Origin: Pseudoalteromonas xiamenensis
Lineage (GTDB): Bacteria; Pseudomonadota; Gammaproteobacteria; Enterobacterales; Alteromonadaceae
Strand: one strand, 5' to 3'
DNA: 64,000 bases
Assembly (NCBI RefSeq): GCF_042431545.1
Contig: NZ_JBHLYX010000006.1
Below, piece by piece: positions 1-10,208 of the stretch (positions are counted from its first letter, which is position 1; each line of letters starts with the position of its first letter). Made by a program: the position numbers and the translations under genes. The notes under the pieces are model-generated. The model was not told where the DNA came from and ran no database searches. It saw only the letters and a program-made list of their open reading frames with translations.

Positions 1-785
1 CCTTATCGCTGCAAATAAGCACGGCGCTGATTCAAGGCAAACAACGCAAAATCATTACACTGCACTCCATTCGCGACGCATTGCAATCAAAAGAGCAACA
101 AGCTTATAAACGCCTGACGCATGTACTCACCCATGAAATCGCCAATTCGATTACGCCGCTGTCATCCATCGCTCAGACTTGCTTGGGTCTAGTGCCAGAG
201 GGCGACCACTTTGCCAGCGACGAAGACAAAGACGACCTTAATTTAGCGCTCACCACCTTAGCAAAACGCACTGAACACTTAAGCGAGTTTATCGCGCGTT
301 TTCGCCAAGTCAGTAATGTGCCTAAACCCAATTTACACGCCGAGCCGCTCGATGCCCTAGCCCGTCGCGTCCATCAACTGCACCTTCGGCTGTGTAACGC
401 CGCTAATATCCGCTTTGACTTAGAGATAAACCACACCGCTTTGGTGATGCTCGACAGCGCACAAATCGAGCAAGTATTGATCAACCTAATTAAAAACGCG
501 ATTGAAGCCGTTACAACGAGCCAACAAACACACATAAATGATGCGGCTATCGCCATCAAAACCGGGCAAAATATAGCGGGGCAAAGTTTTATCGAAGTGA
601 CCGACACAGGCGCTGGCGTCGCCGACCATGTGATAGAGCTGATGTTTGTGCCATTTTTTACCACCAAACAACAAGGCTCTGGCATTGGCCTAAGCTTATC
701 GAAACAAGTGATGCAACTGCACGGCGGCGATTTAGTCTACTTAAAACACCCAATCGGCGCGTGTTTTCGCTGTGTGTTTGGTTAA
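1..785 (+). CDS. Sensor histidine kinase, C-terminal part (NtrY-like), cut by the window edge
   Basis: The reading frame is open from the left edge (frame beginning at base 3), so the true start lies outside the window; an internal TTG at 81 is not the start. The H-box THEIANSITPL carries the phospho-accepting His. It is followed by N-box NLIKNAIEAV, G1 box TDTGAGVA, F-box VPFFTTK and G2 box GSGIGLSLSKQV, a full HisKA plus HATPase_c core. The wording around the H-box resembles NtrY-type kinases that act on NtrC-family regulators (family knowledge). The sensor domain and partner are not visible. The gene ends at TAA 783-785. Confidence 0.85.
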   Translation, partial: LSLQISTALIQGKQRKIITLHSIRDALQSKEQQAYKRLTHVLTHEIANSITPLSSIAQTCLGLVPEGDHFASDEDKDDLNLALTTLAKRTEHLSEFIARFRQVSNVPKPNLHAEPLDALARRVHQLHLRLCNAANIRFDLEINHTALVMLDSAQIEQVLINLIKNAIEAVTTSQQTHINDAAIAIKTGQNIAGQSFIEVTDTGAGVADHVIELMFVPFFTTKQQGSGIGLSLSKQVMQLHGGDLVYLKHPIGACFRCVFG

Positions 786-1223
786 GTATATAATGAAGGC
801 GCTTGAGTTACTTGTTCAACGTACCACATTTACGGTAAAAGCTAAGAAAAAAGCTAAATCTGAATACCTCAGGGATGAGTTCGTCAATGCTCAGACTTGG
901 ATAAAGGCATTCGCATATATTCACTCATTTAATTGGTACGCCTTGTAGACACCGTCATCGGTGATAATTACTCTTTTTCCTTGTTTGTAATTGTCGTAGC
1001 GCAATCAACCGAACACCTGGCTAAGCCTGCTGGATTTGCCATAATAATCGCTTCTGGATTTAGCAATTACATTCAGATCTTCTAATGCGACTTTACTACA
1101 GTATCTAACGACGTCCGCTTCAATAAACGGCTGTGCAGTTCGCCTATGGATGCCGATTCACATTGTGTTTTTGTCGCGAAATATGCTAGTTTGCCAATTA
1201 ACTAAAAAATAGTCGATGTATCA
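786..1223. other. Gene-poor stretch with possible degraded ORFs
   Basis: No convincing gene. A 51-codon plus-strand ORF runs 793-948. On the minus strand a frame from about 1144 to 920 reads coherently but has one in-frame TGA; it contains ALEDLNV, faintly like OrfB of IS605-type elements. I cannot identify either one, and decayed mobile DNA is the likeliest explanation. Confidence 0.3.
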
Positions 1224-1859
1224 ATGATTTTTAATCCAAACAAGACTGGTTTTTATAGCTGCTTGCTTTGCGCAGTAAGCTATATAATAGGCCTAGCAAT
1301 GATAGTTCTTATAGTACCAGGCTTTAACAACGACGCATCTCTAAGGCTTGAAGTTCTATCTGAGTACTCAACTATGATACAAGTATGGTATTTCATTATA
1401 TTTGTGCTTTTTGGGTGTTCAATTTTTGTGTTGACCAATAGTATCCAAAGCAAAATCGGAACTCATTCCATTTCAAGCATGCTAGGAACATTTTCAGGGT
1501 ATATTTGGTCTGCATATAGCTTGTCTACAGGACTAATTGCCATTCTATCAATTGAATATTTAGTATCACATTCTCCTTCGGACTCAGGGCAATTATGGCC
1601 AGTAATCTACACTCTTCAAACAGGACTTGGGGAAGGAGTAGAATGGGTCGGAGGTATTTGGATGCTACTGATCAATTTCCAACTAAGTAAAAACAAATTG
1701 CTAAAAAGACCTACCATCTTTTTTGGATATTTAATTTCATTTCTTGGTATTTTAACAATTTTCCCTGGTTTTGATACTTTTGGCTTGGCTTTCGGTATTA
1801 CCCAGCTAATCTGGTTTTGTATTTTTGCTACCTACTTCCATTCTTGCACTAACACATGA
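1224..1859 (+). CDS. Polytopic inner-membrane protein, unknown function, paralogue of 55698-56318
   Basis: The 211-residue product is strongly hydrophobic with about six membrane segments and no catalytic motif that I recognise. It is clearly related to the product of 55698-56318: both have a Y-x-x-G start to the first segment, W-Y in the second, LQ-x-x-x-G-x-x-VE followed by GG-x-W, and a closing FGITQL-x-WF. Its last 11 bases overlap the 3' end of the convergent histidine-kinase gene. The second copy lies tail to tail with a kinase remnant too, so membrane protein and kinase probably belong together, perhaps as sensor accessory and sensor (inference). Confidence 0.75.
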   Translation: MIFNPNKTGFYSCLLCAVSYIIGLAMIVLIVPGFNNDASLRLEVLSEYSTMIQVWYFIIFVLFGCSIFVLTNSIQSKIGTHSISSMLGTFSGYIWSAYSLSTGLIAILSIEYLVSHSPSDSGQLWPVIYTLQTGLGEGVEWVGGIWMLLINFQLSKNKLLKRPTIFFGYLISFLGILTIFPGFDTFGLAFGITQLIWFCIFATYFHSCTNT

Positions 1860-3066
1860 TTGGTGAAACAACTACCCTGAAAATTTTGTGATCTTTCTCC
1901 AGAGACATATGCCACCCCATAACCTTAGCAATTCTACTTACCAAGTACTGTCCATGACCAAGACCTTCATGTGATACTTTAGGAGACTGATGCGCAGCCA
2001 ATTGCTGATTTTCAAAAACTAACTTTTCATCTCTCATATAAATACGCATTGCTCTACCATCACCATGATAAAAAGCATTACTAACTAGATTCTGAAAAAG
2101 TAGTGACATTAGATGGGCGTTTCCGAAGACCAACTTATGGCAATCTACATCAACAAAAGCCTCAAACTCCACCTCTGAGTGTACTTTATAAAGTGAAATC
2201 ACAGCATTCTCTAATAGCGGTAATAACTTATATGCATTGAAAACAAGATTTTCCTTCCTAGCTAAAGCTAACAGGACGGCGATAGTATTTTCCAATTCAA
2301 GCGTTGATTCGACCAATAATTTCTTATTGGGCTCTAAAAGAATTCCACCAGAAGTAGTTGAAAGAACATTTTTAATTAGTGTAATTGGTGTACGTAGTTC
2401 ATGACTAATATCTCGGGTAAAATCCTTTTCCCTCTGCATTGCATTTTCTAATTCAGAATATGTTCTATTGAACGCTTGCGCCAACTCTCCGATTTCATCC
2501 TCTCTATTCAATAGTCTACCACTAATGCTTGATCCATCTGATAAGTCAATTACCTCGTTTGTCAGAAATTCTATTGGTTTCGCGAGTCTAGAGGCCAAAA
2601 ACCATGTTGCCAAGGTTGCTAAGACAACTGATGCGACTAATATGCTTATGAAAAATAGAAAAAGTATGTTTGAAACTCCTGATGTAGGAAGCACGTCTGA
2701 GGCATTAAATAGAATCCATGTACTCTTATTAGAATGTTCAAGTTGGTAAGAATAAATCCGAGAATCACCACAAAAAAACACTGAAATCAAATTGTTGTGA
2801 GGTAGTGGTCTGGATAAGCAATCTAGTTCAGGAGTAGAAAAAAATATATACTTAATTGATTTATGAGAGGGTGTAATACTTTCGACTTTAGAACCTTCAA
2901 TCATGTTTAAAAAATAGCTAGCCTCGTTTTCTAAAATTGAAGTTATATAAAGCTCTTCGGTCACTCTAACCGAAAGTTGGCTTAATCGAGAGAAAAACAT
3001 GCATATGATTATGATAAGCACACTGAATGACAAGAACATTTGTAACTGAATACCTTTTTTCTTCAT
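1849..3066 (-). CDS. Orphan membrane histidine kinase
   Basis: 405 residues. The order is membrane segment near residues 10-27, a periplasmic sensor region of about 100 residues, a second membrane segment near 132-155, then HAMP. HisKA has the H-box DISHELRTPITL (His near residue 220), and the ATPase domain has N-box NLVSNAFYHG and G2 box GLGHGQYLVSRI. The usual D-x-G-x-G of the G1 box is replaced by FENQQ, as in some kinases with a shortened ATP lid. No response-regulator gene adjoins it. The nearest OmpR-type regulators are at 44720 and 48844. A 27-bp perfect palindrome lies just upstream. The sensed signal is unknown. Confidence 0.88.
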   Translation of the reverse strand: MKKKGIQLQMFLSFSVLIIIICMFFSRLSQLSVRVTEELYITSILENEASYFLNMIEGSKVESITPSHKSIKYIFFSTPELDCLSRPLPHNNLISVFFCGDSRIYSYQLEHSNKSTWILFNASDVLPTSGVSNILFLFFISILVASVVLATLATWFLASRLAKPIEFLTNEVIDLSDGSSISGRLLNREDEIGELAQAFNRTYSELENAMQREKDFTRDISHELRTPITLIKNVLSTTSGGILLEPNKKLLVESTLELENTIAVLLALARKENLVFNAYKLLPLLENAVISLYKVHSEVEFEAFVDVDCHKLVFGNAHLMSLLFQNLVSNAFYHGDGRAMRIYMRDEKLVFENQQLAAHQSPKVSHEGLGHGQYLVSRIAKVMGWHMSLEKDHKIFRVVVSPIMC

Positions 3067-3090
3067 ATGTGCTCCTAAAAAATCTCAATT

Positions 3091-3117
3091 GTATTGCATT
3101 AAATTTTAATGCAATAC
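3091..3117. promoter_or_regulatory. 27-bp perfect palindrome upstream of the histidine kinase
   Basis: The left arm GTATTGCATTAAA and its exact reverse complement surround a central T. It lies 25-51 bp upstream of the kinase start codon at 3066 and is not followed by a T-run. A dimeric-repressor operator is more likely than a terminator (inference). Confidence 0.5.
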
Positions 3118-4082
3118 ACCATAAAGCATTTAAAAAAGACGACTTTTAAAATGGAAAAATTTAAATAATATCTCCATTACTTAGAATCAGCTAAAAAAAC
3201 CACTACAATGTAATCGAATTTCAAAGGGTCGAGCAGTTTTTTACAGTCTCAATTTTAGACTGAAGATTGAAGCTCTAGGTAACGTTGCTTTCTTAGGGTT
3301 TGAATTAACTACTTTTATTGATTTCACTTTCAACCCTATCCTGAGAGGCTTGACTAATGAAAATCACAAACCACAGCCAATCAGATTTACATCTAACAGC
3401 TATTTCTCCATACAAATATGTTGATTTCAATCCCGCATATATTCTCGGATGTTGCAAGGCATTTTAAATAGTCTATCGAAACCAAGTTAATTTGGTTAGC
3501 CATGATTTTAGTCACCTAATATGACTATTAAAAGCTTAGCGAAATTTGTTCTCAAATAGGAATTTCTTTTCTCAACTTTTGCAAGTTGATCTCAATCCGT
3601 ATGATTACAGTTGTCAACAATAAATATCCAGAGCGCTTAAAAAGAAAAACTGGGTACTCTGAAGTAACTTTCTGTCAAACATGAACCATGGCAAACACGG
3701 TCTTTTGCTTAATTGTAAAGTCTTATTAGTAATTGCGGCTCACATGAGGATGAAGCCAGCGGCCTGAAACTTCTGGTTGGCCGGTTTAACGTACTATCTC
3801 AATTCCTGTAGAGACTTATAACTCAAACCCAAACACTCAGAAACAGAAGAAAGAAGATGAGCGCGCTTGAGGACTAACTACGCAACCTGAATTTTTTATA
3901 TTTATAGAAACACATTTAACAAAAGTAAAAGCCCAAAGCTATGTATCTATTAGACTTGTAAGAATTTCAAGGTCTACACATTCTACATCTCACCGAAAAG
4001 TTGATAATGGCCACGTATAGTACGTGACCAGCAACAGGAATTAATTGAAAAAGAACATGTAATCTTTTAAATCTCTTATTTC
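3118..4082. other. About 1 kb without a recognisable gene
   Basis: Low-complexity AT-rich DNA. All six frames contain frequent stops and no reading frame resembles a known family. Nothing further seen. Confidence 0.5.
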
Positions 4083-4838
4083 TTAAAAACGATAGAAAAC
4101 CGACAACATGGCAAAAGCTGTACTATCACTATCCGTAATAGGGGACTTTTCTATTTTTCCATCCATGAAATTCTTTTTTGCATAGGCTACAAAGCTAATT
4201 CTCTCTGTTAAACTATAGACCGCCTTAACACCGACGCTAGTATTTATAGTTTCGCTTAATGAGTAAGGATTAAATCCGCTAATTTCACCACTATTTAAAC
4301 CGAAATAATAATCAGAAATATTGTCGCTATTATAAGTAACACCCAACTCAGGAACGACGCTAAATTTATCATTTATTTCTATTGAATAATTGTAGTTTGC
4401 AGATATTTTATAACCTTTACTGTTCAAAGAAACATCTTGCATTAATTTGGCACTAAACGAACCAATCCATGTATTCATTGAAATTTGTGGCCCTAAATAA
4501 ATGGATAGATTCCGATCTTTCAATTGACTGACACTAACGTCCTTTGATTTAGATGCATCTAAATAAAAATCACCAGGCTCTAATAATAGTGTTGTAGATA
4601 TAAAACTGCTCTGCATTAATTTGTATTCTAAGGAGAAACCTGCAATCGATAGTCTCTCATTTGAGTATGCAATCAATGGCAATGCCAGTAGCTCATTATC
4701 GACACCCTTGAAGTTTGAATCAACACGCACAACACCTAAACCGCCACTCCAGACACTAGAATTACTAGCATAAATCTGGCTAGAGTTAAAAATTAGAGAA
4801 AATAAAAAAACACGAATGGATAAAACGAACGCTTTCAC
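4083..4838 (-). CDS. MipA/OmpV-family outer-membrane protein
   Basis: I place the start at GTG 4838-4836, preceded by AGAGGT, which gives about 251 residues opening with a signal peptide (VKAFVLSIRVFLFSLIF...QIYA). An upstream in-frame ATG at 4889 has no such site and would bury the signal. The mature part alternates short amphipathic strands and ends in FYRF, a terminal aromatic typical of beta-barrels. The GLGVVRVDSNFKGVDNE start and the YLGPQISMNTW region fit MipA/OmpV proteins, which are MltA-interacting scaffolds or small porins (family knowledge). It is divergent from a CadC-like regulator, a common arrangement for a regulated envelope gene. Confidence 0.75.
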   Translation of the reverse strand: MKAFVLSIRVFLFSLIFNSSQIYASNSSVWSGGLGVVRVDSNFKGVDNELLALPLIAYSNERLSIAGFSLEYKLMQSSFISTTLLLEPGDFYLDASKSKDVSVSQLKDRNLSIYLGPQISMNTWIGSFSAKLMQDVSLNSKGYKISANYNYSIEINDKFSVVPELGVTYNSDNISDYYFGLNSGEISGFNPYSLSETINTSVGVKAVYSLTERISFVAYAKKNFMDGKIEKSPITDSDSTAFAMLSVFYRF

Positions 4839-5122
4839 AAGACCTCTACCATAATTTGCATAAGTGATATTTAACGTATAGATTACCAATTTTAAAATTT
4901 AAATATGTATCTAATTGTACGTATAGAGGAGAGAAAGAAATCACATTAAAAGATTGACTGATTATCATTCTAACCAAAAATCATTCTCGGCTCAAAACCC
5001 TGTAATATTAATCATTTACACCTCAGTGCTTTACTCTTAGTCTACTTATGTAGCGATAAACTATTTAAAGTATTAAGAAACTTCGTTAACATGTCATAAT
5101 CTTTACCACAATATCTATATTT

Positions 5123-7117
5123 ATGAATGAAGTTGAATTTGGACCGTTTCGCTTTAATTGCCATACTAGACAGTTAAAGAAAAGAGGGCAAAACATCCCT
5201 TTGGATCCAAGACAACTAGCATTGCTTGTTTTTTTTATTGATAACCCCGATCGTATAATCAGCCGAGACGAACTTCAGAGTGTTATTTGGAAAGATATCT
5301 TTGTCAGTGACAATGCAATAAGCAAATCTGTCGCTAACCTACGCAAGCTACTCGGAGACGATCCTAAAAATGCGCGTTTTATACAAACCGTACCGAAGCA
5401 AGGTTATCGTTTTATTTCAACACTTCAAAATACTCAATCTATTGAAAAAGATTCAAAGCTGACACGTAGAAACAAATTAAGTTTATTTTTACTAACTTCA
5501 TTCGCAGCACTTACATCTATTGCTTCCATGTACTTTTGGTCTACTCAATCTATAAAGCATGATCTATACGGCGCTAGCTTCGCTTTAACTCGACAATCAG
5601 GCTTGAAAATTACCCCGTTATCTATGCTTAATGACCAAGGCATCATCTATTTGAATAAGTCTTCTAATACTGAGCTTTGGGCCAAACCAAAACAAGAATC
5701 GCCCTATGAGATTGCAACTCCTTTCGAAGACATATATGAATTAATTGAGTTTACATCTAATGGCGATTTGGTAATTAGAGCTTTACATAAAGGAACATGC
5801 TCTTGGTATAAAGTTGAAATAAAACAAAAAAAAATGACAATCAAGGAAACTATGGAACTCGGATGTAATGGAATAGTTGTTCATGATTCAGATTACAGTA
5901 AAGACATAGACGAATTATTCGTATTGGCACATCCGGAGAAAAGCATACATAGCAATCGTCTTTACAGAATGGCCTTTAATGCTAAAAGTTTTATAGAAAT
6001 AACAAGTCAAAGACTGAAAGGTTTAGAATTAGAGAGACTTGATTTAAATCCACTCGAACAGAAACTGTTACTCGTCACCCACAACAGCAAAGGAGAAAGT
6101 GAGCTCATTTCTTTTGATTTACAACAAAGTGAATTTTCAACGTTAAAACTTCTAACATTTTGGACTAATAATGCTATTTGGGCACAAGATGGTTCTGGAA
6201 TTGTCTATACAGAAGCGCCACCAGCCACAAAACTATTGTTAGACCATGGTATGGATAAAACTAGCGTTATTGTAAGCCAAAGCAACTACCTGTGCTGTGA
6301 CATAACAAGGGCATCAGATGGTGTAAATTATTTGTTCACTTCCAGAGATTCTGATTTTGACTTACAGTGGCTATTAGAACCGTACTTCAAGTTGGACAAC
6401 TCAACAAGTTACGAAATGTTGCCCATATTTTCACACCACAGTGAGACCATTTTTTTCGTTTCAAAGCGCAGTGGTAGGAGTCAACTATATGCCCAAGAAA
6501 TGGGAAAGGCGGCGCGCGCAATAAGCAATTTCAACTCTCATTTGATGATTCAAAACTTGGCATTAAGTACTGATGACCACCATTTCTTGTTCAGTAGTGG
6601 AAACCAAATATACCTCTTTGACCAATTAGGGAAAGAAAAGACTATCGATTCATCTGAACAAATTAGTCATATCGACTGGCTATCTGAGAATATTTTTGCC
6701 ATTTCATTTCAAACGAAAACGGGCTACCAAGTGAAGCTTTACGATATAGATTTTAACCTTGTCCAAAGCCTAGATAGTAACTGGGTTCGGGCTTTCTCTG
6801 ACTTTAGTATGCCTGACATTACCTTTTTACTTGATAAAACTGGAAAAATATACAAAACATCTATATCTCAACCTTTCAAACCTGATCTAGTCCAAAACAT
6901 TGAGATTAATCCAACTAATAACTTTAAAATGGATAGAGAACTAATCTACGAAATGGATAACCTATCAGGAACCATGAGGATCAAAAACTTAAACGGTATC
7001 ATAGTTAATGAGTTTTCTTACCTTGAAAACTTAGGGTTTGATGTTAAGGATGGAAAGATTATCGTTGGTGTTAAAACTCACAGTAGTAGCGAGTTGATGT
7101 CGACCTTACCGCAGTAG
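5123..7117 (+). CDS. CadC/ToxR-like membrane-bound transcriptional regulator
   Basis: 664 residues. Residues 1-100 form an OmpR-type winged helix (FGPFRFNCHTRQLKKRG, then LISRDEL-like and TVPKQGYRFIS motifs) with no receiver domain. A single membrane segment sits near 118-137 (LSLFLLTSFAALTSIASMYF). The remainder, about 520 residues, is probably periplasmic and looks like a TolB-type beta-propeller (repeated short strands, FVSKRSGRSQLY). This layout fits one-component regulators that sense a periplasmic signal and bind DNA from the membrane. Divergent to the MipA-like gene and convergent with the RND operon, it is a candidate regulator of either. Confidence 0.85.
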   Translation: MNEVEFGPFRFNCHTRQLKKRGQNIPLDPRQLALLVFFIDNPDRIISRDELQSVIWKDIFVSDNAISKSVANLRKLLGDDPKNARFIQTVPKQGYRFISTLQNTQSIEKDSKLTRRNKLSLFLLTSFAALTSIASMYFWSTQSIKHDLYGASFALTRQSGLKITPLSMLNDQGIIYLNKSSNTELWAKPKQESPYEIATPFEDIYELIEFTSNGDLVIRALHKGTCSWYKVEIKQKKMTIKETMELGCNGIVVHDSDYSKDIDELFVLAHPEKSIHSNRLYRMAFNAKSFIEITSQRLKGLELERLDLNPLEQKLLLVTHNSKGESELISFDLQQSEFSTLKLLTFWTNNAIWAQDGSGIVYTEAPPATKLLLDHGMDKTSVIVSQSNYLCCDITRASDGVNYLFTSRDSDFDLQWLLEPYFKLDNSTSYEMLPIFSHHSETIFFVSKRSGRSQLYAQEMGKAARAISNFNSHLMIQNLALSTDDHHFLFSSGNQIYLFDQLGKEKTIDSSEQISHIDWLSENIFAISFQTKTGYQVKLYDIDFNLVQSLDSNWVRAFSDFSMPDITFLLDKTGKIYKTSISQPFKPDLVQNIEINPTNNFKMDRELIYEMDNLSGTMRIKNLNGIIVNEFSYLENLGFDVKDGKIIVGVKTHSSSELMSTLPQ

Positions 7118-7154
7118 GAGGAGAAAACCAACTCGCCAATGTAGATATCTACGA

Positions 7155-10100
7155 TTAATGAAGATTTGCCTCATCAGGACACAGTTTTACACAGAAGGAA
7201 CGGCACGATAATATGGCGGCCATAAAACTCAAAGTGAATAGAGCGCTAAAGGTCATTCCTCCAACAATCACTGTAGCCAGACCTCGATAGATCTCAGCAC
7301 CAACACCTGGATTGAGAACAAGTGGCAACATTCCCAGTATACTTGTCAAGGTACTCATATAGATCGACCGTATTCTACTTTTGACAGCACTTTCGATAGC
7401 TCCAATTCTTTCCTTTCCTTCAAAAATGGCCTGCTCGAAATGACTCGCAAAAAGAATGGCATTGTTAATCACTAACCCCATTAATATCATAAAGCCTATA
7501 AGTGTTATTACATCTAAGTTTTGTGGAACCCATAAGTTTAATAAATTTAGACTGAGCATACCTCCAGCCAAAGCTAATGGCATAGAAAGGAGTACGGACA
7601 AAGCTAGTGACCAACTAGACAAGGTAAGACGCATCAACAATAACAACCCCACTAGCGCTACTAAAAACATTTTCCCAAATTCATCCAGAAAAACAGAGAG
7701 ACTGTCAGCACTTCCCCTATATTCAACATAGATCTCTTTATGATTAATGATAAATTGTGACACTTCCTTTTTGACCCTTTCAACGAAGAGGCCGATTGGC
7801 ATGCCTTCCGGCGGGATTAAGTTAAGAGAGACGCTAGCTAAACCATTTGTTCTGTAGAGAGAACCTGGAGAAAGTATGATATTTGTACTCACTAATTCCC
7901 TCAGAGGAACAGAACCATGTTCCGGGAATACTAACTCCGTCTCTAACAATTCATGTAAGTGTTCAGGTTCTTTCCCTTTAAAGTAGAAAGGCAAAGAATC
8001 GCCTCCAGAATAAAAACGACCAAGATAACGACCACCGGTTAATGTAACCAGTTGACTATTAAGCTCATTTATATTTATTCCATAGAAGGCCAATTTATCA
8101 TTGTTTGGATAGAATTCTATACTGGGGAGGGTATTGCCAAATGGAACCAATTCTGTGATTCTAGCTTCAGGAAAAGTCAGTTTTAGTCTTTGCAGCAGAG
8201 TAGTACCTGTACTCTGCAAAGTTGCTAAGTCAGCACCTTTCAGATCTAATTGACTGCTTCTACTATCCGGCATCGCCAATCTTAACAAGCTTCCTTGGTA
8301 CACAAAAGCATTCACTCCAACAAGATCACCAACCAATTGAGCTTCTATCCATTTCCTGAATTCGTCTAAATTCCAAATTCCTTCGGGGTAGAAAAAGAGT
8401 AAACAATAGGTGGGGGAACAAAACTGACCATGTATTTCAAAATTTGGGCTTCCAAGGAGATGTTTTTGTTCTTCAATTCGAGAATCAATCACTCTACCGA
8501 CTTGATTTTTTGCAGATAAAACTGATTTAGGCTCATCAAATGCAATATAAACCATCACCAGTTCTTCTTTTGGGTCAGGTAATAGGTCGAGCTGTGGCGA
8601 AGATAGCCAAACCATAATTAAAGCACCTGGTACAGCTAACACTACCCAAATAATTGCTAAAACTCTCTTCCTCGAAGGAGCACAGACAAAGTTTTCCCAA
8701 CCATTCAGTTTAGACTCTGTTGACTTATCTACAAATTCATCCTTAAGCATGTATCGAGCAAAGGCTGGTATCAATATGATAGCTACCAGAAGTGATGCTA
8801 GTAATGCGCTTGATACTGTAAATGCTAAATCCTCGAACAAATTCGAAGCATTAGTATTTATTAATAAAATAGGGGCAAAAATTAAGATACTAGACACTGT
8901 TGATGAAACTAAAGCTCCTGTCACCTGTGAAGTTCCAACATGAATCGCATTAATCGTTTCTAGACCTTCTGAGCGTAACCTTTGTATGTTCTCAACTAGA
9001 ATAATAGATGTATCTAGTAAAAGGCCTATAGAAAGCGCCATACCTGCGAGTGATATCAAGTTTAAACTTCTTTCGCATAAAAACATTAGCAACAGCACAA
9101 TAGCGAGACATACTGGAATGCTAATGAATATTAGAAACAGAGATCTAAAACTACGTAAAAAACAATACAACACACAGCACGCAAGGATTACCCCTATTGC
9201 GATACTTCCATATACCAACCATAGAGCATTCTTTATCGATATAGAATTATCTCGACTAAGGGCAAGTTTAATACCTGTATTGGACAGCGGCCCCTCGTTC
9301 ATTTCTGATACAGCAGCCTTTAACGACTGTAAGACTTCTAACGCATTAATTGATGATGCTGGCTGGATATAAAAGTACATTGCTTTGTGGCCTTTGAATG
9401 CAGAATAAGACCAGTCAAATGCAAATCGTTTGTGAACTTTCGCTACCTCTTTTAAACGAATAATCTTCTGTTCACTGATGCCAATAGCTAAATCCTCAAG
9501 TTCTTCGAATTGACTTTGACCTCTAAACAACAACCTATATTCTCTGGTACCAAATTCAAGCCCCCCACCGGAACTATCAGCTAGACGACTAAGCCTAGTT
9601 GCTACATGCTCAAGAGTTAAAGAATAGAGAGCCAATTTCTCTGGATAAAACTCTATATCTATCCTTTGTTCTGCCCGATTAGAATCTAAATTGATTTGCT
9701 CTATGCCTGATATTTTGCTCAGTGAAGGTTCTACATATGAACGATATGCTAGTACCAATTCCTCTTCAGTAATTTCACTCTCTGAATACAAAAACAAAGA
9801 TGCTAAGGTCGAACCTGCATCACGACTGTAATCAATAACTCTGGGCTTTTGCACTTGAGCTGGCCATTCTGGTATTTGATTTAGTCTTGCAAGAACTTGT
9901 GTGTAGGCTTTTTTCATATCCGTATTAGGATGAAAATTCAAAATCGTCCAAGCTTGACCTGTAGTGACATTGCTTTGATAGTCTTTTAACATACCTAATG
10001 AGCTCAACTGTCGCTCCATCGGCGCAATAAGTGCCTGTTCGATTTCAGCAGAACTTTTCCCAGGCCAATCAGTAACTAAGGCAATTTGAGGACGAACAAC

Positions 10101-10208
10101 CTCTGGAAGCAATGAATAAGGTAATTTAAAAGTTGCAGCTATTCCTAGAAAAACCAACAAAAATGAGAATGCAATGATAACTGAATAATGTGGTTCTAAA
10201 CGCTTCAA
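7155..10208 (-). CDS. RND efflux permease (AcrB superfamily)
   Basis: 1017 residues, the usual length for hydrophobe/amphiphile RND pumps. It has a first membrane segment followed by the porter region (VTDWPGKSSAEIEQ), membrane segments near 330-480, a second porter region and a closing block of segments. The TM4 motif is GLLLDTSIILVENI, so the first Asp of the AcrB DD pair is kept and the second is Thr. The TM10 motif is GLVINNAILFA, with Asn where AcrB has Lys940. This pattern occurs in a large RND subgroup and does not imply loss of function. It overlaps the adaptor gene by 4 bp (translational coupling). No TolC-type gene is in the window. Confidence 0.92.
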   Translation of the reverse strand: MKRLEPHYSVIIAFSFLLVFLGIAATFKLPYSLLPEVVRPQIALVTDWPGKSSAEIEQALIAPMERQLSSLGMLKDYQSNVTTGQAWTILNFHPNTDMKKAYTQVLARLNQIPEWPAQVQKPRVIDYSRDAGSTLASLFLYSESEITEEELVLAYRSYVEPSLSKISGIEQINLDSNRAEQRIDIEFYPEKLALYSLTLEHVATRLSRLADSSGGGLEFGTREYRLLFRGQSQFEELEDLAIGISEQKIIRLKEVAKVHKRFAFDWSYSAFKGHKAMYFYIQPASSINALEVLQSLKAAVSEMNEGPLSNTGIKLALSRDNSISIKNALWLVYGSIAIGVILACCVLYCFLRSFRSLFLIFISIPVCLAIVLLLMFLCERSLNLISLAGMALSIGLLLDTSIILVENIQRLRSEGLETINAIHVGTSQVTGALVSSTVSSILIFAPILLINTNASNLFEDLAFTVSSALLASLLVAIILIPAFARYMLKDEFVDKSTESKLNGWENFVCAPSRKRVLAIIWVVLAVPGALIMVWLSSPQLDLLPDPKEELVMVYIAFDEPKSVLSAKNQVGRVIDSRIEEQKHLLGSPNFEIHGQFCSPTYCLLFFYPEGIWNLDEFRKWIEAQLVGDLVGVNAFVYQGSLLRLAMPDSRSSQLDLKGADLATLQSTGTTLLQRLKLTFPEARITELVPFGNTLPSIEFYPNNDKLAFYGININELNSQLVTLTGGRYLGRFYSGGDSLPFYFKGKEPEHLHELLETELVFPEHGSVPLRELVSTNIILSPGSLYRTNGLASVSLNLIPPEGMPIGLFVERVKKEVSQFIINHKEIYVEYRGSADSLSVFLDEFGKMFLVALVGLLLLMRLTLSSWSLALSVLLSMPLALAGGMLSLNLLNLWVPQNLDVITLIGFMILMGLVINNAILFASHFEQAIFEGKERIGAIESAVKSRIRSIYMSTLTSILGMLPLVLNPGVGAEIYRGLATVIVGGMTFSALFTLSFMAAILSCRSFCVKLCPDEANLH

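Noticed and set aside
4305..4325. TTTCAC-CACTA-TTTAAAC, resembling the promoter motif
   Set aside because: It lies in the middle of the MipA-like coding sequence, has a poor second half-site and no -10 in place.
8749..9372. Plus-strand ORFs inside the RND permease gene
   Set aside because: Shadow frames of a full-length, motif-rich minus-strand gene.
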